DNA from: an uncultured Prevotellaceae bacterium
GTDB lineage: Bacteria; Bacteroidota; Bacteroidia; Bacteroidales; Bacteroidaceae
Assembly (NCBI GenBank): GCA_900318815.1
Contig: ONMA01000001.1
Coordinates: 52,210-116,209, forward strand
Reading direction: 5' to 3'
DNA: 64,000 nt
Part shown: positions 31,723-40,444 of the stretch, in pieces
Layout: the number at the start of each line of letters is the position of its first letter
Position numbering within the stretch: position 1 is the first letter of the stretch
Position numbers and translations under genes: made by a program
The notes under the pieces: generated by a model
The model's input: only the letters and a program-made list of their open reading frames with translations
The model's database searches: none
What the model was told of the DNA's origin: nothing

Positions 31723-32787
31723 CTACTGGTTGATGATTTCAATCTGCTGACGAACGCTCTCCTCGTGAATACACTCGAACACCTTGGCCACAAAGTCGGG
31801 CCCCATGCCGCAGAGGGAACCCTGCACGCCACGCTTCGACAGAATCTCATTATAGCGCGAGGCTTGTAAGACGGTCATGTTGTGTTCCTTCTTGTAGTGG
31901 CCAATCTCGCGGCAGACGCGCATACGCTTAGCCAAGACATCCATGATCTGGTTGTCCAGCTCGTCGATCTGCTTGCGCAGGCTGGCCAGTCCCTCGGTGG
32001 TGGTATGCTCGTCGCGAATGATGAGCAGCGAGAGGATATAGTCGAGGACTTCGGGCGTCACCTGCTGCTTAGCGTCGCTCCATGCCTTGTCAGGGTCGCA
32101 GTGAGACTCGACGATGAGGCCATCGAAGCCGAGGTCCATAGCTTGCTGGCAGAGGGGGGCGATGAGTTCGCGTCGGCCTCCGATGTGCGAGGGGTCGCAG
32201 ATGATGGGCAGGTCGGGTATGCGGCGATGCAGTTCGATGGGAATCTGCCACATTGGGGTGTTGCGGTAGATTTTCTGCTCGTAGGAGGAAAAGCCCCGGT
32301 GGATGGCTCCCATGCGGTGAACGCCGGCCTGGTTGATGCGCTGCAAGGCACCTATCCACAGCTCGATGTCGGGATTTACGGGGTTCTTCACGAAGACGGG
32401 CACATCGACTCCCTTCAGCGCGTCGGCCAGCGCCTGCACGGCAAAGGGATTGGCCGTGGTGCGGGCACCTATCCAGAGGATGTCTATGCCGTACTTCAAG
32501 GCCAGTTCTACATGCTCCGGGGTGGCCACCTCGGTGGCAAGCAGCATGTGGGTCTCCTCCTTTACTTGCTTCATCCAGGGCAGTGCCTTCTCGCCGTTGC
32601 CCTCGAAGCCACCGGGCTTGGTACGTGGCTTCCATACGCCGGCACGGAAGTTGTGGCATCCTTTCATGGCCAGTTCACGTGCGGTCTGCATCACTTGCTC
32701 CTCAGTCTCGGCCGAGCAGGGGCCTGCAATCACGAAGGGGCGTTCATTGTCACTCGGTAAATTCAGCGGTTTTAATTCCAGTTCCAT
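31723..32787 (-). CDS. Bifunctional 3-deoxy-7-phosphoheptulonate synthase / chorismate mutase (type II)
   Basis: 354 aa. Residues 1 to about 260 are a KDO8P-like DAHP synthase with IAGPCSAE, GVWKPRTKPGGFEG, KNPVNP, the metal/phosphate motif CDPSHIGG and VESHCDP. From about 265 to the end an AroQ chorismate mutase has LRKQIDELDNQIMDVLAKRM and CREIGHYKKE. It catalyses the first committed shikimate step and the entry to Phe/Tyr in one chain, a usual Bacteroidota fusion. It lies 514 bp of repeats downstream of the aminotransferase and 5 bp before tyrA. The start MELELKPLNL is the only good one. Confidence 0.95.
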   Translation of the reverse strand: MELELKPLNLPSDNERPFVIAGPCSAETEEQVMQTARELAMKGCHNFRAGVWKPRTKPGGFEGNGEKALPWMKQVKEETHMLLATEVATPEHVELALKYGIDILWIGARTTANPFAVQALADALKGVDVPVFVKNPVNPDIELWIGALQRINQAGVHRMGAIHRGFSSYEQKIYRNTPMWQIPIELHRRIPDLPIICDPSHIGGRRELIAPLCQQAMDLGFDGLIVESHCDPDKAWSDAKQQVTPEVLDYILSLLIIRDEHTTTEGLASLRKQIDELDNQIMDVLAKRMRVCREIGHYKKEHNMTVLQASRYNEILSKRGVQGSLCGMGPDFVAKVFECIHEESVRQQIEIINQ

Positions 32788-33301
32788 AAGGACTCACCCC
32801 CAACCCCTCCCTGTAGGGAGGGGAGTAGAATGTTTGTCGGGGGTATTCTACTATGATTATTTCTTTTATATTATTTATTTACGTTTAGTAAGTTCTTTTA
32901 AACAACGGATAACACGGATTATACGGATTTGGGGCTACGCGATGTTATTGCTATTTCACGGATTACCATCGGATTACAGCGGTTAAAGCCGCGATGAGGT
33001 CGCTGATATCTGATTAAGTAGCTTCTATTTATTCGTTAATGGTGCGCCGCCCCTCCCCTCCCTTGTAGGGGAGGGGTTGGGGGTGGGGTCAGTATCTTCT
33101 TCGATAACAGGACATTCTTGCTTTGCAAGCGGCATAGCCGAGTCCAGACCCCACCCCTACCCCTCCCCTTGAGGGGAGGGGAGTGGCTGCGCGTAGTTTT
33201 TGCAATTTATAGAACATACCATTAGATAATCCGTATAATCTGTAAAATCCGTTGTTGTTATTCATACATGCTATTCATGTAGTGTGTGACCACTCCTTCC
33301 C
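32788..33301. repeat. Intra-operon repeat block between aminotransferase and DAHP synthase genes
   Basis: No gene seen. It contains four hairpins of the CCCCTCCCT...AGGGAGGGG type (about 32796-32824, 33052-33080, 33150-33183, 33290-33316), two of them flanked by ACCCC-rich arms that invert (33045-33095 against 33144-33186), period-9 ACGGATTAT repeats (32903-32930, 33226-33255), and family-A copy A9. The repeats separate genes of one biosynthetic operon; I see no TAnnTTTGC promoter on the minus strand here. Confidence 0.7.
33115..33142 (+). repeat. Family-A double-hairpin repeat, copy A9 (truncated)
   Basis: CTTGC-TTT-GCAAG, CGGC-ATA-GCCG, AG; the final CGG is replaced by TCC. Confidence 0.75.
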
Positions 33302-34498
33302 TCACAGGGAGGGCGGGGGGAGGGTCTTCTTTATGCGTTCAAGTGCTTCTTTGATTTTCTCCTCCTTGGCGCAGAGCGAGATGCGGATGTAGCGTTCGCC
33401 GTTGCTGCCGAAGATGAAACCCGGGGTGATGAAGACGCGGGCCTCGTGGAGTACGCGCTCGGTGAGGTCTTCCACATTCGGGATGTTGTCAGGGATGCGG
33501 CCCCAGAGAAACAATCCCACTTGGTCGGGGTCGTAGGTGCATCCAAGCGTCTGCATGATTTCCTCGGCCCACTTGCGACGGCGGCTGTAGGTCTCTATGT
33601 TGGCCTCGCGATGCCAGTTGTCGCTATTGCGATAGGCTTCGGCGGCTGCGAGCTGCAAACCCCGGAATGTGCCTGAGTCGATGTTCGACTTCACTTTCAG
33701 TATCCATGAGATGAACTGCGCATTTGTGGCGCAGAGTCCCACACGCCAACCGGGCATGTTGTGGCTCTTCGACATGGAGTTGAGTTCTATGCAGCAGTCC
33801 TTAGCGCCCGGCACTTGCAGCAGCGAGAGGGGGTTGTCGTTGAGGATGAACGAGTAGGGGTTGTCGTTGACTACGACGATGTTGTGGGTGCGGGCAAACC
33901 GCACCAAGCGTTCGTAGGTATCGCGGCGTGCGCGTCCGCCGGTCGGCATGTTGGGGTAGTTGGTCCACATCAGCCGGATGCGGGAGTCGGGCGACTGCTG
34001 ATGCTTGTTGGCCAACTCCTCCAGCTGGTCGAAGTCCGGCTGCCAGCCGTCGGCCTCGCAAAGGTCGTAGTTCACCACCTTGGCACCCAGAATCTTCGAG
34101 AGCGACGTGTAGGTGGGATAGCCGGGGTTGGGCACCAGCACCACGTCGCCGGGGTTGACGAAAGCCAGCGTGATGTGGAGGATGCCCTCCTTCGAGCCGA
34201 TGAGCGGCTGAATCTCGGTCTTGGGGTCAAGGGTTACGCCGTACCAGCGCTGGTAGAACTCGGCCATTGCCTCGCGCAGTTCGGGCGTGCCCATCGTGGG
34301 CTGGTAGCCGTGGGCATTGGGCTGGCGGGCCACCTCGCATAGTTTCTCGATGGTCTGGGCCGATGGCGGCATGTCGGGGCTGCCGATGGCCAGGCTGATG
34401 ATGTCAAGGCCCTGGGCGTTGAGCTGGGCCACTTCCTTTAGCTTGCGACTGAAGTAGTACTCGCTCACTAAGCTTAATCGTTCTGCTGGTTGTATCAT
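33302..34498 (-). CDS. Class I/II aminotransferase of the Phe/Tyr operon
   Basis: 398 aa from MIQPAERLSLVSEYYFSRKL; a start 12 codons earlier would overlap pheA. PLP motifs: YPTYTSLSKILGA, MWTNYPNMPTGGRAR, NDNPYSFIL, SMSKSHNMPGWRVG with the Schiff-base Lys, and IRISLC near the end. In this operon it most likely transaminates phenylpyruvate, 4-hydroxyphenylpyruvate or prephenate. The last residues (LPPPSL) are read from a dispersed AGGGAGGGCGGGG-type repeat, so the C-terminus was extended by repeat sequence. It starts 13 bp after the pheA stop. Confidence 0.9.
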   Translation of the reverse strand: MIQPAERLSLVSEYYFSRKLKEVAQLNAQGLDIISLAIGSPDMPPSAQTIEKLCEVARQPNAHGYQPTMGTPELREAMAEFYQRWYGVTLDPKTEIQPLIGSKEGILHITLAFVNPGDVVLVPNPGYPTYTSLSKILGAKVVNYDLCEADGWQPDFDQLEELANKHQQSPDSRIRLMWTNYPNMPTGGRARRDTYERLVRFARTHNIVVVNDNPYSFILNDNPLSLLQVPGAKDCCIELNSMSKSHNMPGWRVGLCATNAQFISWILKVKSNIDSGTFRGLQLAAAEAYRNSDNWHREANIETYSRRRKWAEEIMQTLGCTYDPDQVGLFLWGRIPDNIPNVEDLTERVLHEARVFITPGFIFGSNGERYIRISLCAKEEKIKEALERIKKTLPPPSL

Positions 34499-34511
34499 AT
34501 TATTGCTGTTA

Positions 34512-35342
34512 TTAATATTCTTTGTATTCGCCAAGGATAGTCAGGTCGCGCGTAAGCGGGATGATGGCATCAATGCTCTGGCGGTATCGCGTCAGCGAGC
34601 CGTAGGTGACGTCGACGTAGAACAGGTACTCCCATTCGTGTCCGATGATGGGCAGCGACTGTATCTTGGTGAGGTTGATCTTGTAGAAGGAGAGGATGCT
34701 GAGCACCTGGGAGAGACTTCCCTCCTCGTGGGGCAGGGAGAAGACGATGCTCGACTTGTTGGTCTCGGTGAGCGGACGCAACATGTCGGCCTTCTGCGGT
34801 GCCGAACAGATGAGGAAGCGGGTGAAGTTGTGCTTGTTGTCCTCGATGTTGTTCTCCAGCACCTTCAGTCCGTAGAGGCGTGCCGCCTCGGCGTGGCAGA
34901 TGGCCGCCCAGCCGTGGTGCCGGCCTTCGGCAATCATCTTGGCGCTGCCTGCGGTGTCGTCGCCCTCCACGATGCGCAGTTGAGGGTGGTGCTCCAGGTA
35001 GTGGCGTGTCTGCATCAGGGCCACGGGATGCGAATGAACCTCGGTGATGGTGTCCCAGTCGTCGTCGGGCAGGCAGCAGATGCAATGGGTGATGTGCAGT
35101 TTATGCTCGCCCACGACGGTGGTTCCGCTTTCGCGCAGCAGCTCGTAGTTGTGCAGCAGCGAGCCGGCAATGGTGTTCTCTATGGCCGCCATCGCAATGA
35201 CGGTCGGGTCCTGGGCCACCGCCTGATACACCTGTTCGAAGGTGGCACAGCAGATGAGCTGCAACTGTTCGCCCCGGAAGTACTCATGGGCGGCTATGTC
35301 GTGGAACGACCCGATCTCTCCTTGTATAGCTATTCGTTTCAT
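34512..35342 (-). CDS. pheA: Prephenate dehydratase with ACT domain
   Basis: 276 aa. The catalytic domain (IAIQGEIGSFHDIAAHEYF, AIENTIAGSLLHNYELL, HCICCLPDD, and TRFLICS standing for the TRF motif) is followed by a C-terminal ACT domain (SIVFSLPHEEGSLSQVLSIL) that binds phenylalanine for feedback control. No fused chorismate mutase. It converts prephenate to phenylpyruvate and is first in the operon. Its leader carries a Phe-containing 7-codon ORF and a terminator-like hairpin, so transcription may be attenuated. Confidence 0.94.
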   Translation of the reverse strand: MKRIAIQGEIGSFHDIAAHEYFRGEQLQLICCATFEQVYQAVAQDPTVIAMAAIENTIAGSLLHNYELLRESGTTVVGEHKLHITHCICCLPDDDWDTITEVHSHPVALMQTRHYLEHHPQLRIVEGDDTAGSAKMIAEGRHHGWAAICHAEAARLYGLKVLENNIEDNKHNFTRFLICSAPQKADMLRPLTETNKSSIVFSLPHEEGSLSQVLSILSFYKINLTKIQSLPIIGHEWEYLFYVDVTYGSLTRYRQSIDAIIPLTRDLTILGEYKEY

Positions 35343-35353
35343 ACCTTAGTGTT

Positions 35354-35392
35354 AAAAAAGAAATCCCGCTTTCACCTTTGGGTGAAGCGGGG
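35354..35392 (-). terminator. Terminator-like hairpin in the pheA leader (candidate attenuator)
   Basis: Minus strand: CCCCGCTTCACC (35381-35392), loop of 4, GGTGAAAGCGGG (35365-35376), then a T-rich stretch ending near 35354, only 12 bp before the start codon. Its 5' arm can also pair with an upstream GTGAAGCGG (35435-35443). Confidence 0.75.
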
Positions 35393-35410
35393 TTCCCTGT
35401 TTCATTATGT

Positions 35411-35434
35411 CTAACAGAATCTGCATACGAACAT
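35411..35434 (-). CDS. Possible Phe leader peptide upstream of pheA
   Basis: Seven codons, MFVCRFC then TAG, with Phe at positions 2 and 6. It sits between segment A (35435-35443) and the terminator arm. The short length and Phe content fit an attenuation leader, but nothing else confirms translation. Confidence 0.4.
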   Translation of the reverse strand: MFVCRFC

Positions 35435-35461
35435 CCGCTTCACAATGTCTTTGCAAAGTAA
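35435..35461 (-). promoter_or_regulatory. pheA operon promoter -7 region and antiterminator segment
   Basis: TTACTTTGC (35453-35461) is one mismatch from the TAnnTTTGC box. Just downstream GTGAAGCGG (35435-35443) is complementary to the 5' arm of the terminator hairpin. No clear -33 TTG. Confidence 0.45.
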
Positions 35462-35584
35462 AAGTAGAAGTAAAAGTATGCATTCAGTTTTGTCATTGTT
35501 CTGCTTTTTATTGCTTATCGGCTGCAAAAGTATAACTTTTCTTTGAACTACACAAATAAAATGACTGAAAATTTCGCAAAAAAC

Positions 35585-36463
35585 TTACAATCCGAAGGGA
35601 TTCAGGGCCGAATAGGCCTGTTTCACCTTGTGTTCTATGCCTTCGGCTGAGTAGTCACCGCTCACGTCGGCCATCTCTTGGGGGTTCAGCTCCAGCACTT
35701 TCTGCATGTCTTCCTGCGCTCCTTTCTTGTCGCCTTGCTCATAGCGCAGCTGTCCGCGTTCGCGATAAGCGTCGATCTGGAAGGGGTTCACCTCGACGAC
35801 GGCATCATAGATGCGCTGGGCCAGCTCGACATTTCCCTTGGCGCGCTGCACACGAGCAGCAAACAGCAGTATGTCTTCGTGGTTGGCGGCATGATCCATG
35901 AGCCATGTGGCATCGGCTTCGGCCCCTGCGGTGTCGCCCAGCGCGAGGAGCGTCTGGCCGCGCAGCAGGTAGGCATCGGCATAACTGTCATCGAGGGTGA
36001 TGCTTTGGGTGAGGCGGGCAATGGCCGTGATGACATCTTTCTTGCCTAAACAGGCACGGGCGTAAGTGTAGTGTATCCTCGCATTCTGCCTGTCGATGCT
36101 TAGGGCCTGCTCGCAGAAGGCTTGCATCTGGTCGTAGTCCTCCTTCTGGAAGGCCACGTGGGCGGCCTGCATGGGTAGTGAGACGTTGTGCGGCTGGGCT
36201 TCGATGAGCAGGGCAAGCTGCTGCAAGGCCTCGTCGTACTGCCCTTGCTGCACCAAGGAGCGCGAGAGGTAGTCGCGCACTTCGAGGTCGTCGTGAAGCT
36301 GCAGGGCTTCTTCGAAGCACTTGACGGCATAGTCGAAGCGGCCTATCTTCATGGCCTTCACGCCGTCGTACTTCATCAGGTCGAACTTGCGGGCATCCGC
36401 GTTCTTCTTCTCTTCTTCAGGGGTCTCTTCGGAATTGCCGAAGAGGGCTTTCAGTATGTTCAT
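35585..36463 (-). CDS. Tetratricopeptide repeat protein
   Basis: 292 aa from MNILKALFGNSEETPEEEKK (an ATG eight codons upstream would touch the previous stop). About six TPR-like 34-residue units follow, e.g. GRFDYAVKCFEEALQLHDDL, GQYDEALQQLALLIEAQPHN and GDKKGAQEDMQKVLELNPQE. No signal peptide or membrane segment, so probably cytoplasmic. TPR arrays bind partner proteins; the partner is unknown. It lies 24 bp after the MBL-fold gene and is likely co-transcribed with it and the BamA-like gene. Confidence 0.85.
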   Translation of the reverse strand: MNILKALFGNSEETPEEEKKNADARKFDLMKYDGVKAMKIGRFDYAVKCFEEALQLHDDLEVRDYLSRSLVQQGQYDEALQQLALLIEAQPHNVSLPMQAAHVAFQKEDYDQMQAFCEQALSIDRQNARIHYTYARACLGKKDVITAIARLTQSITLDDSYADAYLLRGQTLLALGDTAGAEADATWLMDHAANHEDILLFAARVQRAKGNVELAQRIYDAVVEVNPFQIDAYRERGQLRYEQGDKKGAQEDMQKVLELNPQEMADVSGDYSAEGIEHKVKQAYSALNPFGL

Positions 36464-36487
36464 GTGTCGTTGTGAGTGTAAGTTCAT

Positions 36488-37327
36488 TTACGCTTGTTCT
36501 TGACGTTGCGTTGCTGCGTCAGGGAGCGGCAGTTCGAAGATGCCGGTAGGCTGGGTGCGCTTGAGCACCTCCAGCTCGAGGTCGCTGCCTACGTTGATTC
36601 CGCTGTTGGTGAGGATGCTCTCCACCGTCTTACGGGCCAGTTCGGGGTGGTTGTTCTCCTCTGAGAGGTGGCAGAGCCACACATGGCGCAGATGTTCCTG
36701 CCTGTTCTGGGCGATGGCCTCGCCACATGCTGCGTTGCTTAGGTGGCCCATCTTGCTCAGTATGCGCACCTTGAGGTAATCGGGGTAGGGGCCTTGTTGC
36801 AGCATTTCTATGTCGTGGTTGGCCTCGATGACCAGGTAGTGGGCCCGGGCGATGTATTGCTTCATGTCGTCGGTGACGCATCCCACGTCGGTCATCAGGC
36901 AGAAGACAACGCCCTCGTTCTCAATCATGTAGCCCACGTTGCCTCTGGCGTCGTGGGGAACGGCAAACGGGGTGATGCAGAACTCGCCCAGCGTGTAGCT
37001 CTTCCCTGGCTCTACTTCATGGCGCAGGTAGGGCTCCAGCTTGCGCTGCACATAGTAGCTGCGCTGTATACCCTTATGTACGGTTGCGGTGGCGTAGACG
37101 GGTAGATGGAAGTCGTGGCTCAGACTGCCTACACACTTGATGTGGTCGGCATGGTCGTGGGTAATCAGCACATAGTGAATCTGCGAGAGGGTGAGTCCGT
37201 AGTCGCGGAACTCTTTCTTCAGCGTCCGTATTCCCACGCCGGTATCTATGAGAAGACCTTCGTGTTCGGTGTACAGAAAGTAGCAATTGCCGCTACTGCC
37301 GCTTCCAAAAGATATGAATCTGAGCAT
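36488..37327 (-). CDS. MBL-fold metallo-hydrolase (YycJ/WalJ-like)
   Basis: 279 aa. Starts MLRFISFGSGSSGNCYFL and carries THDHADH (the HxHxDH metal motif), a later VPHDARGNVGYMI, LMTDVGC, and VIEANHDIEML, the order seen in WalJ/YycJ-type hydrolases. Such proteins are Zn or Mn nucleases or esterases; in Firmicutes WalJ is linked to cell-wall signalling and DNA repair, which need not hold here. It is between the outer-membrane barrel gene (47 bp upstream) and the TPR gene. Confidence 0.88.
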   Translation of the reverse strand: MLRFISFGSGSSGNCYFLYTEHEGLLIDTGVGIRTLKKEFRDYGLTLSQIHYVLITHDHADHIKCVGSLSHDFHLPVYATATVHKGIQRSYYVQRKLEPYLRHEVEPGKSYTLGEFCITPFAVPHDARGNVGYMIENEGVVFCLMTDVGCVTDDMKQYIARAHYLVIEANHDIEMLQQGPYPDYLKVRILSKMGHLSNAACGEAIAQNRQEHLRHVWLCHLSEENNHPELARKTVESILTNSGINVGSDLELEVLKRTQPTGIFELPLPDAATQRQEQA

Positions 37328-37374
37328 GGATATGGTTGTTTTTTGATGTAAGTGAAATGAGGTGGATAGTGGTG

Positions 37375-39606
37375 TCAGAACGGCATGCCCACGGCGAAGT
37401 GGAAGGCCAGGTCGCGGCTAAACTTGGGATAGAAGAGCGGATAGTGTTCGTCGTCGTCGGTTTCGTAGGCCGGGTTGATGGCCTTCATGCCGAGGTCGAA
37501 GCGCAACACAAAGTAGTCGAAGTTGAAGCGGAAACCGAGTCCGTAGCTTGCTGCCAGCTCCTGCGGGAAGGTGTTCAGCCTGAACTGGCCGCCTGGTTGC
37601 CCGGGGTAGTCGCGAAGCGTCCAGATGTTGCCGGCATCGATGAAGGCGGCTCCGTCGAGTTTCCAGAAGAGGTGGGTGCGGTACTCCACGTTGAGGTCGA
37701 GCTTCAGGTCGCCGGTCTGGTTGATGAAGTTGATGCGTCCGTCGCGCTCCTTGAACTTTCCCGGCCCCAACGAGCGCACGCTCCAGCCACGAACGCTGTT
37801 GGCTCCGCCCGAGAAGTAGCGTTTCTCGAAAGGCAGCATCGTGCTGTTGCCGTAGGGATAGGCAATGCCGAGGCCCAGGTGGAACACGATGTCGTTCTCC
37901 TGGTCGATACTCAGGGAGTGGGTCAGGTCGAAGTCGCCCTTCACGTATTGGGCGAAGGCGATGTTGAAGAGACGGTATCGCCCCTCGTCGTCCTTGGAAC
38001 TGTTCGTCAGCCGCGAACCCAGCGAGAGCAGGTTGCCCGAGGTCTCCACTCCCCATTTCAGGGCGATATGTCTGTTGCTGTAGCTGTAGCCGAACCCCAG
38101 TTTGGTGATGAACAGGTCTTCGTAGTTGTAGCGCAGGATGGAATTGATGTTGTCCTCGTTTTCCAGATACTCTTTACGGAAGGTAGACGACATCCAGGGC
38201 ATGAACACATAGTTCAGGTCGAGCAGGTCGAGCTGGTATCGGTCGTGGCGTTCGGGCTTGTTCCACTTATAGCGCCAGGCGGCAGAGAGTACGCGGCGGT
38301 GGAACTCGGGGCGGTTCTGCATGTCGTAGAGCAGCGACACCTCGCTCGTGGCGTTGACCGACTGGCGCACTTCGTTGCGGATGAAAGGAACGATGAACCG
38401 AGGGAAGGCCAGTCGTGTCTCTATCGAGTATTCCAGATAGTCCTGGTTCTGGTAGCCTTCCAGCTCGCGAATGGCCTCGTAGGCACCGCGCAGCTCGACG
38501 CTGAGCAGTTCGCTCCCGTGGAAGAGGTTGCGGTTCTGATAGGTGAGCGAGGCGGCAGCCCCCAGGTCGCCGGCCGTGTTGGTGCCTTCTGGCTCGAAAC
38601 TGAGTGTCGACGGCTTGTTGGTCTGTAGTTGGATGTCGCAGTCGAGAACAGCAGAATCGGGCCGCTGGCTGAAAGAGATACTGGTGTACTTCACGGCCTG
38701 TAGGCGGCCAAAGTGGTTGTAGGTCTTCTGCAGGTCGGTAGCCGAGAAGAGACTTCCCTCTCTGATGTGGGTGCATTCCTCAAGTACCCGTTTGCGAAGG
38801 TGTATGTTATGGTCGGCGGGGTCGCCGTTGGCATAGCTGATGCTGCCTATACGGTAACGGGTGTGGAGCGTGTCGGGCCTCTCGCTGCGCCCGAAGAGAC
38901 CTAAACGCAACGTCAGGTCGATGGCCCTGCTGCCCTGTGTGGTATCGGCCTGATAGGTGATGTACTCCTTATGGAAGCGCGAATAGCCATAGTCGGTGAG
39001 TTGGCGGGTGAGGCGCGAACGCTCGGCATCGAGGCGCGAAGCGTTGAACTGCTGTAGCGGCTGGATGAGTCGCTTCAGGCTGTCGGAGTTCTCCTCTAAG
39101 AGACGGGCAATGACGGAGTCGGCAATCTCGTAGTCGATCTGGCGTAGATAGTAGTACTCGCCGGGGTGCAGGATATAGGTGATGTCCTTCTTCTTGCCGT
39201 GCTGCCTCACCTGCGTACTCACCTGCCCGTGCATATAGCCTTGGTTGTGAAGCTCCTGGCGTAAGTCCATGACGGTCATCTGCGTCAGCAGCGAGTCGAA
39301 GACGACGGGCTTCTCGCCCATGGCCCGCAGGGTGCGGTTGAGCCACTTTGTGCTGTCGCGCCCGGAAAGGGAATAGGTGATGAGGGGAATCTTGACGAGC
39401 GAGAACCAGCGGGAGTTGGGATTTTGGCGCACATAGTCGCGCATGGCAGTCGTATTGACGGTTTTCTCGTCAGGGTTGTCGGTCTTTACTTTTACCTGTC
39501 CAAGCAGAAACTGGCCTTCGGGAACATAGCGCGTAGTGGAACAGGCGACCAGCCATACAGCAGCCGCCACCCATGCCAGACTTTGCAAATACAGGTTTTT
39601 ACGCAT
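37375..39606 (-). CDS. BamA/TamA-family outer-membrane barrel protein with lipoprotein signal
   Basis: 743 aa from MRKNLYLQSLAWVAAAVWLV; the signal peptide ends in a lipobox at VACS, so the N-terminus is probably acylated. POTRA-like regions (YVNEL-type beta-alpha-beta folds, e.g. DLQKTYNHFGRLQAVKYTSI) precede a C-terminal 16-strand barrel with the Omp85 motif VRGWSVRSLGPG and a final aromatic FHFAVGMPF. In Bacteroidota this TamA-like lipoprotein form helps insert outer-membrane proteins. The start is supported by a TACCTTTGC box at 39615-39623, which leaves almost no 5' leader. An ATG four codons upstream would lie inside that box region. Confidence 0.88.
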   Translation of the reverse strand: MRKNLYLQSLAWVAAAVWLVACSTTRYVPEGQFLLGQVKVKTDNPDEKTVNTTAMRDYVRQNPNSRWFSLVKIPLITYSLSGRDSTKWLNRTLRAMGEKPVVFDSLLTQMTVMDLRQELHNQGYMHGQVSTQVRQHGKKKDITYILHPGEYYYLRQIDYEIADSVIARLLEENSDSLKRLIQPLQQFNASRLDAERSRLTRQLTDYGYSRFHKEYITYQADTTQGSRAIDLTLRLGLFGRSERPDTLHTRYRIGSISYANGDPADHNIHLRKRVLEECTHIREGSLFSATDLQKTYNHFGRLQAVKYTSISFSQRPDSAVLDCDIQLQTNKPSTLSFEPEGTNTAGDLGAAASLTYQNRNLFHGSELLSVELRGAYEAIRELEGYQNQDYLEYSIETRLAFPRFIVPFIRNEVRQSVNATSEVSLLYDMQNRPEFHRRVLSAAWRYKWNKPERHDRYQLDLLDLNYVFMPWMSSTFRKEYLENEDNINSILRYNYEDLFITKLGFGYSYSNRHIALKWGVETSGNLLSLGSRLTNSSKDDEGRYRLFNIAFAQYVKGDFDLTHSLSIDQENDIVFHLGLGIAYPYGNSTMLPFEKRYFSGGANSVRGWSVRSLGPGKFKERDGRINFINQTGDLKLDLNVEYRTHLFWKLDGAAFIDAGNIWTLRDYPGQPGGQFRLNTFPQELAASYGLGFRFNFDYFVLRFDLGMKAINPAYETDDDEHYPLFYPKFSRDLAFHFAVGMPF

Positions 39607-39614
39607 AATTAGTT

Positions 39615-39623
39615 GCAAAGGTA
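39615..39623 (-). promoter_or_regulatory. -7 box of the BamA-like gene, nearly leaderless
   Basis: TACCTTTGC on the minus strand, 8 bp before ATG 39606. If used, the mRNA would have almost no leader. No -33 TTG seen. Confidence 0.4.
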
Positions 39624-39667
39624 GTCAATAATTCATAATTCGTGACTTACTATTCATATTTATTTTC

Positions 39668-39676
39668 TATCTTTGC
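39668..39676 (+). promoter_or_regulatory. -7 box of the rRNA methyltransferase gene
   Basis: TATCTTTGC, 24 bp before ATG 39701. Divergent from the BamA-like gene. Confidence 0.6.
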
Positions 39677-39700
39677 GGAAGAATTAACGACTTTTTAAAT

Positions 39701-40444
39701 ATGATCAGCAAGAATCAGATAAAGTTTGTGCGCCAGCTGGAGCAGAAGAAATACCGGCAGAAGGAAGGGCTTTTCGTGGCCGAGGGGCCGAAGGTCGTGG
39801 GCGACTTGCTGCGGCATGGATGGCAGCCGAAGGCTCTTTATGCCACGTCGGCATGGGAGGGCGTAAGCGGAATGACGGGCAGCGGGGTGGTACAGGTGAG
39901 CGGTGAAGAGCTGCAGCGGCTCAGTTTCCTGCAGCATCCACAACAGGTACTGGCCGTATTTCCTATGCCCGAGAACAGAGAAATGCCCCCCTTGAAGCAA
40001 GGCCGTCTGTACCTGGCACTCGACGGCGTGCAGGATCCCGGCAACTTAGGCACTATTATCCGTATTGCTGACTGGTTTGGAATCAACACCATCTACTGCT
40101 CCACGGACACAGCCGACGTGTGGAATCCCAAGGTGGTGCAGGCAACGATGGGCAGCATAGCACGGGTAAGCCTTTACTATACCGATTTGCCACAGATGTT
40201 GAAATCGGCCGAAGTGCCAGTCTACGGTACGTTGCTCGATGGTGAGGATATCTACAGCCAGTCGCTCAGTAGCGATGGCGTCATCGTCATGGGTAATGAG
40301 GGGAATGGCCTGTCGGCTGCTGTGCGGGAACTTGTTGACAGGAAACTACTTATTCCGAGCTTTAACTCTTCTCCTGATATGGCCGAGAGCCTGAACGTGG
40401 CCATTGCCACGGCTATTACTTGCTCTGAGTTTCGGCGTCGCTGA
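39701..40444 (+). CDS. TrmH/SpoU-family RNA 2'-O-methyltransferase
   Basis: 247 aa. A small N-terminal substrate-binding domain (KYRQKEGLFVAEGPKVVGDL) is followed by the knotted SPOUT domain with DPGNLGTIIRIADWFG, VIVMGNEGNGLS and SLNVAIATAI. These are the three SpoU motifs; members methylate ribose 2'-OH of rRNA or tRNA with SAM. The exact target cannot be predicted. Its 3' end overlaps the convergent GNAT gene by 29 bp. Confidence 0.92.
   Translation: MISKNQIKFVRQLEQKKYRQKEGLFVAEGPKVVGDLLRHGWQPKALYATSAWEGVSGMTGSGVVQVSGEELQRLSFLQHPQQVLAVFPMPENREMPPLKQGRLYLALDGVQDPGNLGTIIRIADWFGINTIYCSTDTADVWNPKVVQATMGSIARVSLYYTDLPQMLKSAEVPVYGTLLDGEDIYSQSLSSDGVIVMGNEGNGLSAAVRELVDRKLLIPSFNSSPDMAESLNVAIATAITCSEFRRR

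Noticed and set aside
32788..33301. Intra-operon gap considered as holding a small gene or internal promoter
   Set aside because: No credible ORF and no TAnnTTTGC box on the minus strand; the sequence is almost entirely repeats.
35453..35530. Longer Phe/Thr-containing leader ORF (ATG CAT ACT TTT ...) upstream of pheA
   Set aside because: It begins upstream of the likely -7 box and so would not be on the transcript.
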